A stretch of DNA of 43,347 nt. It comes from Aliitabrizicola sp031425325 (lineage in GTDB: Bacteria > Pseudomonadota > Alphaproteobacteria > Rhodobacterales > Rhodobacteraceae). The stretch spans positions 1-43,347 of the forward strand of contig JANPJD010000139.1 of NCBI GenBank assembly GCA_031425325.1. Direction: 5' to 3'. The notes below the pieces were generated by a model. It was given only the letters and a program-made list of their open reading frames with translations. It was not told where the DNA came from and searched no databases. Positions 17,503-26,070 of the stretch are shown one piece after another. Within the stretch, counting starts at the first letter, position 1. Every line of letters begins with the position of its first letter. The position numbers were made by a program, and so were the translations under genes.

Positions 17503-18207
17503 ATGCAGATCATGCGCTGGATCGCCGCGATGACCCTGGCGGCGGGGACCGCCGGGGCAGAGCCCGCAGTCTTCGACCTGACGCTGCGCGGGGTGCCTGC
17601 GGGCGCGCTGACATTCGTCGGACGCGAGACCGGCGGGCGCTATGCGGTCACGGGTCGGCTCGAGACCGGCGGGCTCGCGGCGCTGCTGCGGCGCGTGCGC
17701 TACGACGCCGAGGCCGAGGGGCGCGTCTCGCGCGGGCGCTTCACGCCGCAGCGCTATGCCGAAGCCGCCGATACAGGGCGGCGGCAGTCGAAGGCCGTCA
17801 TGTCCTATGAGGGCGGCGTGCCGCAGGTGAAGGTCTACGATCCACCCCGGCGCACGGGCGACCGCGACCTTGATCCCGCGACGCAAGTCGGCACCGTCGA
17901 TCCGCTGACGGCCCTTTACGCGACGCTGCGTGACGTGCCCGCCGGGGCCGAGTGCAACGTGCGCCACACGATGTTCGACGGCCAGCGGCGCAGCGAGGTC
18001 GCTCTTGGCGCGCCGCAAGCAGTCGAGGGCGGCGTCGCCTGCCCGGGCGAGTATCGCAGGCTGGAGGGGTTCTCGGCCAAGGACATGGCCGAGCGCAGCC
18101 GCTTTCCCTTCACCGTCCGGCTCGAGCCGGCAGCCAACGGGACGATGCGCGTGGCCGAGGTCTCGATGGTGACACTCTATGGCAATGCGCGGCTGACGCG
18201 CCGATAA
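17503..18207 (+). CDS. DUF3108 domain-containing periplasmic protein
   Basis: The 234-residue product starts MQIMRWIAAMTLAAGTAGAE, a signal peptide with a likely cut after AGA. The rest fits the DUF3108 layout: LTLRGVPAG, a beta-rich YDAEAEGRVSRGRFTP segment, then VDPLTALY followed by an internally conserved V..FDGQRR..V segment. The family is periplasmic, with a beta-barrel/lipoprotein-like fold; its function is unknown. ATG 17503 is chosen for the signal peptide and an AAAGGG upstream; in-frame codons further upstream would spoil it. HrpB starts 7 bases after its stop. Confidence 0.8.
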   Translation: MQIMRWIAAMTLAAGTAGAEPAVFDLTLRGVPAGALTFVGRETGGRYAVTGRLETGGLAALLRRVRYDAEAEGRVSRGRFTPQRYAEAADTGRRQSKAVMSYEGGVPQVKVYDPPRRTGDRDLDPATQVGTVDPLTALYATLRDVPAGAECNVRHTMFDGQRRSEVALGAPQAVEGGVACPGEYRRLEGFSAKDMAERSRFPFTVRLEPAANGTMRVAEVSMVTLYGNARLTRR

Positions 18208-18214
18208 GGCGGGG

Positions 18215-20668
18215 GTGAGCACGCCATCCGATCCCCTACCCATCGACGAGGCCCTGCCCCGGCTTCTGGCCGCGCTGCGAAAGCGTGGCCAGGCCGTGCT
18301 GCAAGCCCCGCCGGGGGCAGGCAAGACGACCCGCGTGCCGCTTGCCCTGCTGCAGGCGGGGTTGGTGCGGGGCCGGATCGTGATGCTCGAACCCCGGCGT
18401 CTCGCCGCGCGCGCGGCGGCCGAGCGGATGGCGGCCAGCCTTGGCGAAGCGGTGGGTGGCACGGTCGGCTATCGCATCCGGGGCGAGGCCAAGGTGTCGC
18501 CCGCCACCCGGATCGAGGTCGTGACAGAAGGCATCCTCACGCGGATGATGCAGGGCGATCCGTCGCTTGACGGCATCGGCGCGCTGATCTTCGACGAGTT
18601 CCACGAACGCTCGCTGAACGCCGACCTTGGCCTTGCGCTGGCGCTCGAGGTGCGGGGGGCGTTGCGCGAGGATCTGATGCTGGTCGTGATGTCGGCCACG
18701 CTCGACGCAGGCCCCGTGGCGGCGCTGATGGGCGCGGCACCCCTGGTCACCAGCGAGGGGCGCGCCTGGCCGGTCGAGACGCGCTGGCTGCCACGCCCCT
18801 TGGGCGAGCAGCGGTTCGAGGCGGCGATGGCCGACGTGATCCTTGAGGCGCTGGAGGAAGCGCCCGAGGGCAGCCTTCTGGCCTTTCTGCCCGGCGAGGC
18901 CGAGATCCGGCGGGTCGAGGGGCTGCTGCGCGGTCGCCTGCCGTCCGGCTGCGTGGCGGTGCCGCTGTTCGGCGCGATGGAGTTCGGGGCGCAGCGCGCG
19001 GCTGTGGCCCCGGTCGTGCAGGGGCGGCGCGTGACGCTTGCGACCTCGATCGCCGAGACTTCGCTGACGCTGCCCGACATCCGCATCGTGGTCGACGGGG
19101 GCCGCGCGCGCCGCGCCAGGTTCGATCCGGCGAGCGGCATGTCGCGCCTTGTGACCGAGCGGGTGACACGGGCCGAGGCCGAGCAGCGACGTGGCCGTGC
19201 AGGGCGGGTCGCGCCGGGGGTGTGCCACCGCCTCTGGGCCCGGACCGAGGAGGGCGCGCTCGCGGCCTTCCCCCCGCCCGAGATCGCGGCGGCGGACCTG
19301 ACGGCTCTGGCGCTGGAACTGGCGCTCTGGGGCGGCGGGGCGGGCCTCTCGTTCCTGACCCCGCCGCCCGAAACGGCACTGGCCGAAGCGCGGGCGCTGC
19401 TGGCCGACCTCGGCGCGCTCGACGCAGCCTGGCGGATCACCGATCACGGGCGGGCACTTGCGGCGCTGCCGCTGCACCCACGCCTCGGGCACATGGCGCT
19501 GCGGGCGGGGCGTGCGGCAGCCCCGCTGGCTGCGCTGCTGGGCGACCGTGATCCCGTGCGGGGCGCGCCGCCCGACCTTGGGCTGCGCCTGGCCGCCCTT
19601 GCCGATCCGAAGCGGTTCGAGGCGGATCATCCCTGGCCCCTGCACCGCCCCACGCTGGAGCGTATCCGCGACGAGGCGCGGCGTCTGGCACGGGCGATCC
19701 CGGCCAACGGGGAAAGGCTGTCCCCCGCCGCGATGGCGGCGCTGGCCTACCCCGACCGGATCGGCCTGCGCCGCAAGGGCGAGGCCCCGCGCTGGCTTCT
19801 GTCGGGCGGCAAGGGGGCGGCTATGGAGCCGGGCCTGCCCCTGTCCCACGCCCGCCTGATCGTGGCGACCGATCTCGATGGCGACACGCGCGAGGCGCGC
19901 ATCCGGCAGGCAATCGAGATCGGCGAGGACGAGGTGCGCGCGCTTTACGGCGACCGGGTCGCGCGCGTCGATCTCTGCCTGTGGGACGCGCGCGAAGGGC
20001 GGGTGCTGGCGCGGCGGCGTGAAACCCTCGGCGCGCTCGTGCTGTCCGAGCGGCCCTGGCCCGAGGCCCCGTCCGAGGCGATGGCGGCGGCGGCGCTGGA
20101 CGGACTTCGCCTGATCGGGCTGCCCTGGACGCCACCCGCGCGTCGCCTGCGGGCGCGGATCGAGCTTGCGCGTGCAGGCGGGGCCGCCCTGCCCGACTGC
20201 ACCGATGCGGGCCTGCTGGCGGGCGAGGCGCTTCTGCCCGCCCTCGGGCGCTGCCGCACCGAGGCCGACCTGCGCGCGCTCGATCTGACCGAGCCCTTGC
20301 GCCGCTTGCTGACCTGGGAGCAGACGCAGGCGCTTGACCGGCTTTGCCCGGCGAGTTTCACGACGCCGCTCGGCCGCGCGGTACCGATCGACTACGAGGG
20401 CGAGGCCCCGGCCATCGAGGTGCGCCTGCAGGAGATGTTCGGCACGACGCGCCACCCGACGGTCGGCGCGGCCCGCACGCCGCTCCGGGTGGCGCTGCTG
20501 TCGCCGGGGGGCAAGCCGGTGCAGGTCACGTCGGACCTGCCGGGCTTCTGGGCTTCGAGCTATGCCGACGTGCGCCGCGACATGCGCGGACGCTATCCGC
20601 GCCACCCCTGGCCCGAAGACCCGACCGCCGCAGATCCCACTTTGCGGGCCAAGCCGCGCGGCACCTGA
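18215..20668 (+). CDS. hrpB: ATP-dependent RNA helicase HrpB
   Basis: This 817-residue DEAH-box helicase has Walker A APPGAGKTT (31-39), DEFH (127-130), motif III SAT, motif VI RRGRAGR and the C-terminal HrpB-specific domain, including LTPLGRAVPIDYEGE-like residues (here TTPLGRAVPIDYEGE) and the HP.. tail. Length is normal for the family. Its RNA target is unknown in most bacteria. The start is GTG 18215, preceded by AGGCGGGG. It is probably co-transcribed with the DUF3108 gene. Confidence 0.93.
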   Translation: MSTPSDPLPIDEALPRLLAALRKRGQAVLQAPPGAGKTTRVPLALLQAGLVRGRIVMLEPRRLAARAAAERMAASLGEAVGGTVGYRIRGEAKVSPATRIEVVTEGILTRMMQGDPSLDGIGALIFDEFHERSLNADLGLALALEVRGALREDLMLVVMSATLDAGPVAALMGAAPLVTSEGRAWPVETRWLPRPLGEQRFEAAMADVILEALEEAPEGSLLAFLPGEAEIRRVEGLLRGRLPSGCVAVPLFGAMEFGAQRAAVAPVVQGRRVTLATSIAETSLTLPDIRIVVDGGRARRARFDPASGMSRLVTERVTRAEAEQRRGRAGRVAPGVCHRLWARTEEGALAAFPPPEIAAADLTALALELALWGGGAGLSFLTPPPETALAEARALLADLGALDAAWRITDHGRALAALPLHPRLGHMALRAGRAAAPLAALLGDRDPVRGAPPDLGLRLAALADPKRFEADHPWPLHRPTLERIRDEARRLARAIPANGERLSPAAMAALAYPDRIGLRRKGEAPRWLLSGGKGAAMEPGLPLSHARLIVATDLDGDTREARIRQAIEIGEDEVRALYGDRVARVDLCLWDAREGRVLARRRETLGALVLSERPWPEAPSEAMAAAALDGLRLIGLPWTPPARRLRARIELARAGGAALPDCTDAGLLAGEALLPALGRCRTEADLRALDLTEPLRRLLTWEQTQALDRLCPASFTTPLGRAVPIDYEGEAPAIEVRLQEMFGTTRHPTVGAARTPLRVALLSPGGKPVQVTSDLPGFWASSYADVRRDMRGRYPRHPWPEDPTAADPTLRAKPRGT

Positions 20669-20671
20669 GGG

Positions 20672-20735
20672 TGTGCTGGTCGCCGGGGCCCCGGCCCCCA
20701 GACCCAGGGCCCGAATGAAAGCGGAAGACAGGAAC
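20672..20735 (+). repeat. Possible diverged hairpin-tail repeat
   Basis: CCGGGGCCCCGG (self-complementary) is followed by CCCCCAGACCCAGGGCCCG and then AATGAAAGCG. The order GC-rich hairpin, C-run, AATGAAA matches the other copies, but base identity is low. It lies just after the hrpB stop. Confidence 0.35.
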
Positions 20736-20811
20736 ACGGGCGCGCTGGCGGCTTCCGCCCATCTGCGAATCCCGGTATGGCGGCGAGACGCTTGCCCGAA
20801 GGATGCGCCCC

Positions 20812-22011
20812 GTGACTGCCGACCAGACCGCCCTTGGCCGCGCCCGCTGGGCCGTGGCCGCGATGTTCCTCGCCAACGGCTTCCTTTTCGGGTCGTGGGC
20901 GCCGCAGATCCCGCTGCTGCTGCCGCGCCACGACATCACCGAAAGCACGCTCGGCTTCCTGATCTTCGTGCTTGGCGTCGGCGCGCTGGCGGCGATGTCG
21001 GTGTCGGGCGTGATCATCGCGCGGGCCGGTTCGGTGCGCGCGCTTCAGGGCTTTGCGCTGCTTGCGGTGGGCACGCTGCCGCTGGTTGTCCACGCGCCGG
21101 GGCTCTGGACGCTCGGGGCCGCAATGGCGGCGATGGGGGCCTTCCTCGGTTCGATGGATGTCGCGATGAACGCCAACGCGGTCGAGGTCGAGAAGGGCCT
21201 CGGGCGCGCCATCATGTCGTCGTCGCACGGATTCTGGAGCCTTGGAGGCTTTTTCGGCGGCGGCGTGGGGGCGCTTGTCCTCGAGCGGATCGGGGCCGAG
21301 GCGCATGCGCTTCTGTCAGCCCTTATCGCCCTCGTGCTGACGCTGGGGGCGGCCCCCCTGTTGCAAGGCGAGTCCGCCGCCCCCGCCCCGCCCAAGGGTG
21401 TCGCGCGCGCCGCCGTCTGGCCGCGCGGCTGGCCGATCTACATCCTGGGTGGAATGGCATTCTTCAGCATGGTGCCCGAAGGCGGCGTGCTTGACTGGGG
21501 GGCACTGTATCTGACGCGGGAGCTCGGCGTCTCGGTCTCGACAGCCTCGCTGGGCTTTGCGGTCTTCGCAGGCACAATGGCCATCGTGCGCTTTCTTGGC
21601 GACTCGGTGCGGAACCGCTTCGGCGCGGTGACGACGCTGCGCGTGTCGAGCCTGATCGGCACCATCGGCATCCTCGGCGCGGGCCTTGCGCCCGAGGCCT
21701 GGGTCGCGATCCTGGCCTTCGGCTTTGCGGGCCTTGGCATCGCCAACATGATGCCGATCATCCTTTCCGCCGCAGGCAATCAGGGCGAAACTTCGGGTGG
21801 CGGCATCGCGACGGCGACGATGATGGGCTATTCCGGTATTCTGGTTGCGCCTTCAGCGATCGGGATTGCTGCCGAGGAAGTCGGCTACCGGGCCATCTAT
21901 ATTGCGCTGGCAGGCTTCCTGCTTATCGTCGCGGCGCTTGCAGGCCGGGTCGGCGCTGCGGACCATATCGGGGCGGCACGGTCCGAACGGGCGGTCACGC
22001 AATCCCCATGA
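20812..22011 (+). CDS. MFS transporter, YbjJ-like
   Basis: This 399-residue protein has 12 predicted membrane helices. It opens with WAVAAMFLANGFLFGSWAPQIPLL, as in E. coli YbjJ and related sugar-porter-like MFS proteins of unknown substrate; GSMDVAMNANAVEVE and MSSSHGFWSLGGFFG are also conserved in that group. I prefer GTG 20812, because AAGGA lies 8 bases before it, over ATG 20803, which would sit directly on that ribosome-binding site. Its last 17 bases overlap the convergent DUF1993 gene. Confidence 0.85.
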   Translation: MTADQTALGRARWAVAAMFLANGFLFGSWAPQIPLLLPRHDITESTLGFLIFVLGVGALAAMSVSGVIIARAGSVRALQGFALLAVGTLPLVVHAPGLWTLGAAMAAMGAFLGSMDVAMNANAVEVEKGLGRAIMSSSHGFWSLGGFFGGGVGALVLERIGAEAHALLSALIALVLTLGAAPLLQGESAAPAPPKGVARAAVWPRGWPIYILGGMAFFSMVPEGGVLDWGALYLTRELGVSVSTASLGFAVFAGTMAIVRFLGDSVRNRFGAVTTLRVSSLIGTIGILGAGLAPEAWVAILAFGFAGLGIANMMPIILSAAGNQGETSGGGIATATMMGYSGILVAPSAIGIAAEEVGYRAIYIALAGFLLIVAALAGRVGAADHIGAARSERAVTQSP

Positions 22012-22492
22012 AGTCGGCCTTGCCGATCTCGATGCCGTTGTGACGCAGGATCGCGTAGGCCGTTGTCGCATGGAAATAGAACTGCGGCAGGGCATAGAGC
22101 GTCAGGAACTCGAGCCCGGTCATCGTCATGTCCTGCCCCCGCGCCTTGATCGTGACGGGCCGCTCGGCCGCGCCCTCGAAGGCCGCCTCGGGGGCCGAGG
22201 CGATCGACGCCATGGCCGAGGCGATCCGCGCGCGCAAATCGTGCAGGGTCGTCTCGGTGTCAGGAAAGGTCGGCACGTCGCTGTCCGACAGGCGTGCGGC
22301 CATCCGTGCGGCGAAGTCGCAGGCCAGTTGCACCTGCCGGGTAAGGTCGAGCATGTCGGGATAAAGCCGGTCGCGCAGAAGCACGGCTGGATCGATCTTG
22401 CGCGCAGCGCACTGTACCTCGGTCTTGGCGAGGATCGCGTCGAGCGCCTTCAGCTGGCGCAGGGTGGGGGTCACGGCGGCTGCGTAGATCAT
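21995..22492 (-). CDS. DUF1993 family protein
   Basis: This 165-residue, mostly helical cytoplasmic protein matches DUF1993: an N-terminal helix with TLRQLKALDAILAK, then RLYPDMLDLTRQVQLACDFA, and the C-terminal LYALPQFYFHATTAYAILRHNGIEIGKADFMG. The family shares the DinB-like four-helix layout; its biochemical role is not known. ATG 22492 is the first codon that gives a family-like N terminus. Its 3' end overlaps the YbjJ-like gene by 17 bases on the opposite strand. Confidence 0.85.
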   Translation of the reverse strand: MIYAAAVTPTLRQLKALDAILAKTEVQCAARKIDPAVLLRDRLYPDMLDLTRQVQLACDFAARMAARLSDSDVPTFPDTETTLHDLRARIASAMASIASAPEAAFEGAAERPVTIKARGQDMTMTGLEFLTLYALPQFYFHATTAYAILRHNGIEIGKADFMGIA

Positions 22493-22556
22493 GGGGCTTG
22501 GGTCCGGGCGGGCGGGATGCCCGTGGCTGGACAGTGGCCGGGGCCAGACCCGCAGG

Positions 22557-23693
22557 TCAAGCCCCGGCGGGTGGCGCCTCGCCCAGCCAGTCCTCGGCGA
22601 TGCGGACATAGATGCCCACCGCCGCGCGCAGCGCCGCGACCGAGGCCGTCTCGTCCGGCTGACCGCTGAGGCCAAGCTCGCCCGGCCCCAGGATCACGAA
22701 GGGCGCATCGACGCCCTGCATCAGGATCGCGCCGTCGCTGTAGTAGGACACCCCCCGGACCGCAGGGGGGCGGCCCGTGATGCCCGCCACCGCATCGGCG
22801 CAGAGGCGGACGAAGGGGCTGTCGGGTGGCTCCTCGACGGCAGCCTTGAAGTCGGTGACGTGCAGCGTGACGCCGTCCGGCAGCAAGGGCGCAAGCTGCG
22901 CGAGCACCGTCTCGACCGCGATGCCGGGGCCGAACCGCACGTCGAGTGCTGCGATGCATAGGTCGGGCGTCACATTGACGGCCGTGCCGCCCCGGATGGT
23001 GCCGACCGTGACCGAAGGCGGCGACAAGAGCGGGTGCACGGGCAGATCGAGCGTGATGGCACACAGCCGCGACAGTGCCTTTGACATCAGAAGGATCGCG
23101 TTCACCCCCGCCTCGCCCGAGACATGGCCGATCCGCCCCACCGCGCGCACCTCAAGCCAGAGGATCGCCTTTTCGACCACGATGAGGTCGAGCGACGAGG
23201 GCTCGCCGCACAGGAACGCGCCGATCCGGGCCTTGAACCCCTGTGCCGCGAGGCGGCGCGCACCAAGGCAGTCGGCGCTTTCGCCTGCGGTGAAGGCGAG
23301 GATTAGGTCACCACCAAGCGGGGCGCCGCGCGCGGCCAGCACGCCGGCGGCGGCACAGAAGGCCGCCACCGCGCCCTTCATGTCGGTCGTGCCCCGCCCG
23401 CGAACCCGGTCGCCCACGACATCGCCCGCGAAAGGATCGAAGCGCCACGCCTGGTCGCCGACCGGCACCGTGTCGAGATGCGCCGAAAATACCAGCGGGG
23501 GGCGCGAGCCCCTGCCCCGCAGGCAAGCGACCACATTGGCCCGGCCCGGCAGGAACGCGTCGAGCGTGCTGTCGAGCCCGAGGCCAAGGAGATGCCGATG
23601 GACGACCTGCGCCACCGCAAGCTCGCCGCCGGGCGGATCGCAGCTTGGGATCGCCACGATCTCGCGCAGAAGCGGCAGAGGGTCGGGCGTCAC
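22557..23693 (-). CDS. M20-family peptidase/deacetylase, ArgE-like, with altered metal site
   Basis: The 378-residue protein has the M20 order: SAHLDTV (His72, Asp74), GRGTTDMKG (bridging Asp104), TAGES (Glu138), GEPSS (Glu164), a dimerisation-domain GHVS (His190) and a C-terminal GPGELGLSGQPDE. In ArgE/DapE/CPG2 relatives Glu138 is followed by a second Glu and the C-terminal motif is AHxPDE; both metal ligands are replaced here, by Ser139 and Gly344. The start GTG 23693 overlaps the argF stop as GTGA; GTG 23705 is possible. Linkage to argD-argF suggests acetylornithine or a related N-acyl substrate, but the altered site makes activity uncertain. Confidence 0.8.
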   Translation of the reverse strand: MTPDPLPLLREIVAIPSCDPPGGELAVAQVVHRHLLGLGLDSTLDAFLPGRANVVACLRGRGSRPPLVFSAHLDTVPVGDQAWRFDPFAGDVVGDRVRGRGTTDMKGAVAAFCAAAGVLAARGAPLGGDLILAFTAGESADCLGARRLAAQGFKARIGAFLCGEPSSLDLIVVEKAILWLEVRAVGRIGHVSGEAGVNAILLMSKALSRLCAITLDLPVHPLLSPPSVTVGTIRGGTAVNVTPDLCIAALDVRFGPGIAVETVLAQLAPLLPDGVTLHVTDFKAAVEEPPDSPFVRLCADAVAGITGRPPAVRGVSYYSDGAILMQGVDAPFVILGPGELGLSGQPDETASVAALRAAVGIYVRIAEDWLGEAPPAGA

Positions 23694-24616
23694 AGCCCGA
23701 GGCACCAGCGCATCACGGCCTTCTGCGCGTGCAGGCGGTTCTCGGCCTCGTCGAAGACGACCGAATGGGGGCCGTCCATCACCGCACTCGTCACCTCGTC
23801 GTTCCGGTGCGCGGGCAGGCAGTGCATGAAAAGCGCATCGGGCTTGGCGAGGGCCATCAGTGCCTCGTTCACCTGATAGGCGCGCAGCTGGTTGTGCCGG
23901 CGTTCCTTGGCGCTTTCGGGGTCGTGCATGCTGACCCAGGTGTCGGTGACGACAAGATCGGCCCCGGCGACGGCCTGCGCGGGGTCGCGCGCGATCTCGA
24001 TGCGCGCGCCTGCGGCACGGGCGAAGTCGATCGCCGCGCTGTCGGGGTCGAGCGTCTCGGGGCCGGTGAAGGTCATGTCGAAGCCGAACTGCCCGGCTGC
24101 GTGCAGCATCGAGGCGCAGACGTTGTTGCCGTCGCCCGCCCAGACCACCCGGCGCCCGGCGATGGGGCCGCGATGTTCCTCGTAGGTCATCACGTCGGCC
24201 ATGATCTGGCAGGGATGGGTGCGGTTGGTGAGGCCATTGATGACGGGCACCGTCGCATACTCGGCCATCTCGAGCAGCGTCGCTTCCTCGAAGGTGCGGA
24301 TCATGATGAGGTCGACATAGCGCGACAGCACGCGGGCGGTGTCGGCGATGGTCTCGCCATGGCCGAGCTGCATTTCCTTGCCCGAAAGCACCATCGTCTG
24401 CCCGCCCATCTGGCGCACGCCCACATCGAAGCTGACGCGGGTGCGGGTCGAGGGCTTCTCGAAGATCAGCGCCACCATGCGGCCTGCGAGCGGCTGCTCG
24501 TCATCGGGCGTGCCGCGCGGTCGGTCGTGGCGCGCGGATTTCATCGCGCGGGCGCTGTCGATCATGCTGCGAAGGGCGCTGGCTTCGGTGGTGTGGATGT
24601 CGAGGAAATGCTGCAT
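23690..24616 (-). CDS. argF: Ornithine carbamoyltransferase
   Basis: It makes citrulline from ornithine and carbamoyl phosphate in arginine synthesis. The 308-residue product carries the carbamoyl-phosphate loop FEKPSTRTR (STRTR at 56-60), the HPCQ segment, the ornithine-binding DTWVSM and the catalytic HCLPAHR near residue 264. ATG 24616 gives the usual N terminus. It lies in the order argD, argF, M20 peptidase on the minus strand, with hairpin repeat E between argD and argF. Confidence 0.96.
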   Translation of the reverse strand: MQHFLDIHTTEASALRSMIDSARAMKSARHDRPRGTPDDEQPLAGRMVALIFEKPSTRTRVSFDVGVRQMGGQTMVLSGKEMQLGHGETIADTARVLSRYVDLIMIRTFEEATLLEMAEYATVPVINGLTNRTHPCQIMADVMTYEEHRGPIAGRRVVWAGDGNNVCASMLHAAGQFGFDMTFTGPETLDPDSAAIDFARAAGARIEIARDPAQAVAGADLVVTDTWVSMHDPESAKERRHNQLRAYQVNEALMALAKPDALFMHCLPAHRNDEVTSAVMDGPHSVVFDEAENRLHAQKAVMRWCLGL

Positions 24617-24636
24617 GCCGTGTCTTTCGTGGAGGG

Positions 24637-24691
24637 CGCAGGGGGTTTCACGCCCCCGGACCCCCCGTGGGATATTTGTGCCAAAATGAAA
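24637..24691 (+). repeat. Hairpin-tail intergenic repeat, copy E
   Basis: GGGGG (24641-24645) pairs with CCCCC (24653-24657), flanked by a T.G wobble and an A/G mismatch then C-G. The tail ACCCCCCGTGGGATATTTG and GCCAAAATGAAA follows. Its outer end touches the argD stop codon (24692-24694). Confidence 0.75.
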
Positions 24692-25897
24692 TCAGGCCGC
24701 CGTGGCCTTTTCGAGAGCAGACGCAGCACGGTCGAGGCGGGTGATGGCCTCGGCGATGTCGGCATCGGGGATCGTCAGGGCGGGAAGAAGGCGCAGGACG
24801 TTGTCCGAGGCGGCGACAGTCAGCACCCCCGCCTCGTAGCCCGCCTTGACGAGGTCGGCCGGAGGCACCCGGCACTTGAGGCCGAGCATGAGGCCGGTCC
24901 CGCGCACAGCCTCGAACACCGCCGGGTGGGTTGCGACCAGCCCCTCGAGGCGCTGGCGGAAGAGCGCGCCCTTGCGGACCACCTCTGCGAGGAAGGCGTC
25001 GTCCGACACGATCCCCATCACCGCCGCCCCGACCGCGCAGCCGAGCGGGTTGCCGCCATAGGTCGAGCCATGCGTCCCGGGACCCATGCCCGAGGCCGCG
25101 TGTTCGGTCGCAAGCACAGCACCCAGGGGGAAGCCGCCGCCGATGCCCTTGGCGACCATCATGATGTCGGGCGTGATGCCCGCCCATTCATGTGCGAAAA
25201 GGCGGCCCGTGCGGCCCATGCCGCATTGCACCTCGTCGAGGATCATCAGCGCGCCGGTCGCATCGCAGAGGTCGCGCAGCCCCTTAAGGCAGGCGTCGGG
25301 CAGCACGCGGATGCCGCCCTCGCCCTGGATCGGCTCGACGATGACCGCGGCCACGCGGTCGGTCAGCGCGGCCACGCGGTCGGTCAGCGCGGCGCGGAGC
25401 GCGTCGTGGTCGCCGAACGCGAGGTGCGTGAAGCCGGGCATCAGCGGGCCAAAGCCCTTGGTCATCTTTTCAGACCCGGCAGCCGCTATGGCCCCGGTCG
25501 AGCGGCCATGGAATGCACCTTCGAAGGCGAGGATCTGCGTCCGTTCGGGCTGGCCGCGGTCGGACCAGTGCTTGCGCGCCATCTTGATCGCAAGCTCGCA
25601 GGCCTCGGTCCCCGAATTGGTGAAGAAGACCGTGTCGGCGAAGGTCGCCTCGACCAGCATCTCGGCCAGCCGCTCTTGCTCGGGGATGCGGTAGACGTTC
25701 GAGACATGCCAAAGCTTGCTTGCCTGCGCGGTGATCGCGGCGACCAGCGCCGGATGCCCGTGACCGAGCGCGTTGACCGCGATGCCCGCACCGAGATCGA
25801 GGTAGCGTCGCCCGTCTTCGGCCACGAGCCAGGAGCCTTCGCCATGCGTGAAGGCGAGCGGTGCGCGGGAATAGGTCGGCAGGACGGCGGGGATCAT
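24692..25897 (-). CDS. argD: Acetylornithine aminotransferase
   Basis: This class-III PLP aminotransferase converts N-acetylglutamate semialdehyde to N-acetylornithine. The 401-residue product has NSGTEA (94-99), the AFHGRS segment, ILDEVQCGMGRTG, and the PLP Lys in MMVAKGIGGG. Between FGDHDALRA and VIVEPIQGEGG the heptapeptide ALTDRVA occurs twice in a row (170-183), encoded by an exact 21-bp tandem duplication at 25347-25388. ATG 25897 is the start. It is the first gene of the arg group, divergent from gcrA. Confidence 0.95.
   Translation of the reverse strand: MIPAVLPTYSRAPLAFTHGEGSWLVAEDGRRYLDLGAGIAVNALGHGHPALVAAITAQASKLWHVSNVYRIPEQERLAEMLVEATFADTVFFTNSGTEACELAIKMARKHWSDRGQPERTQILAFEGAFHGRSTGAIAAAGSEKMTKGFGPLMPGFTHLAFGDHDALRAALTDRVAALTDRVAAVIVEPIQGEGGIRVLPDACLKGLRDLCDATGALMILDEVQCGMGRTGRLFAHEWAGITPDIMMVAKGIGGGFPLGAVLATEHAASGMGPGTHGSTYGGNPLGCAVGAAVMGIVSDDAFLAEVVRKGALFRQRLEGLVATHPAVFEAVRGTGLMLGLKCRVPPADLVKAGYEAGVLTVAASDNVLRLLPALTIPDADIAEAITRLDRAASALEKATAA
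25347..25388 (+). repeat. Exact 21-bp tandem duplication inside argD
   Basis: The unit beginning GCGGCCACGCGG and ending GGTCAGC occupies 25347-25367 and again 25368-25388 without a single difference, and a partial third start (GCGGC) follows. It keeps the argD frame. Confidence 0.95.
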
Positions 25898-25987
25898 GAC
25901 AGGCACCTTTCGAGGCGAAGCCAAGGGGTGCCAAAGCCGGGCGCGCAAGTCAACGAATGTCGACGAGGGGCTGCGACTCACGGGCAG

Positions 25988-26016
25988 TTGTGTCCGGGTG
26001 CGAGGCTCTCTAATAT
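25988..26016 (+). promoter_or_regulatory. Candidate promoter of gcrA
   Basis: TTGTGT (25988-25993), a 17-base spacer and TAATAT (26011-26016), 54 bases before the ATG. Read one base earlier it also fits TTGnnn-16-CTAATA. A GACTC (GANTC, CcrM-type) site at 25975-25979 lies just upstream. Confidence 0.55.
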
Positions 26017-26070
26017 GGACTGTCCCCGGCGGATCGTCCGCCGCACCACCCCGCTGACCGGAGTAGCCCG

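Noticed and set aside
5550..24691. Hairpin repeats as ordinary Rho-independent terminators
   Set aside because: No T run follows the stem on either strand, and two copies lie in a divergent promoter region.
25975..25979. GANTC site near gcrA as proof of CcrM control
   Set aside because: A GANTC site is expected by chance every few hundred bases at this composition; it is noted but is not sufficient evidence.
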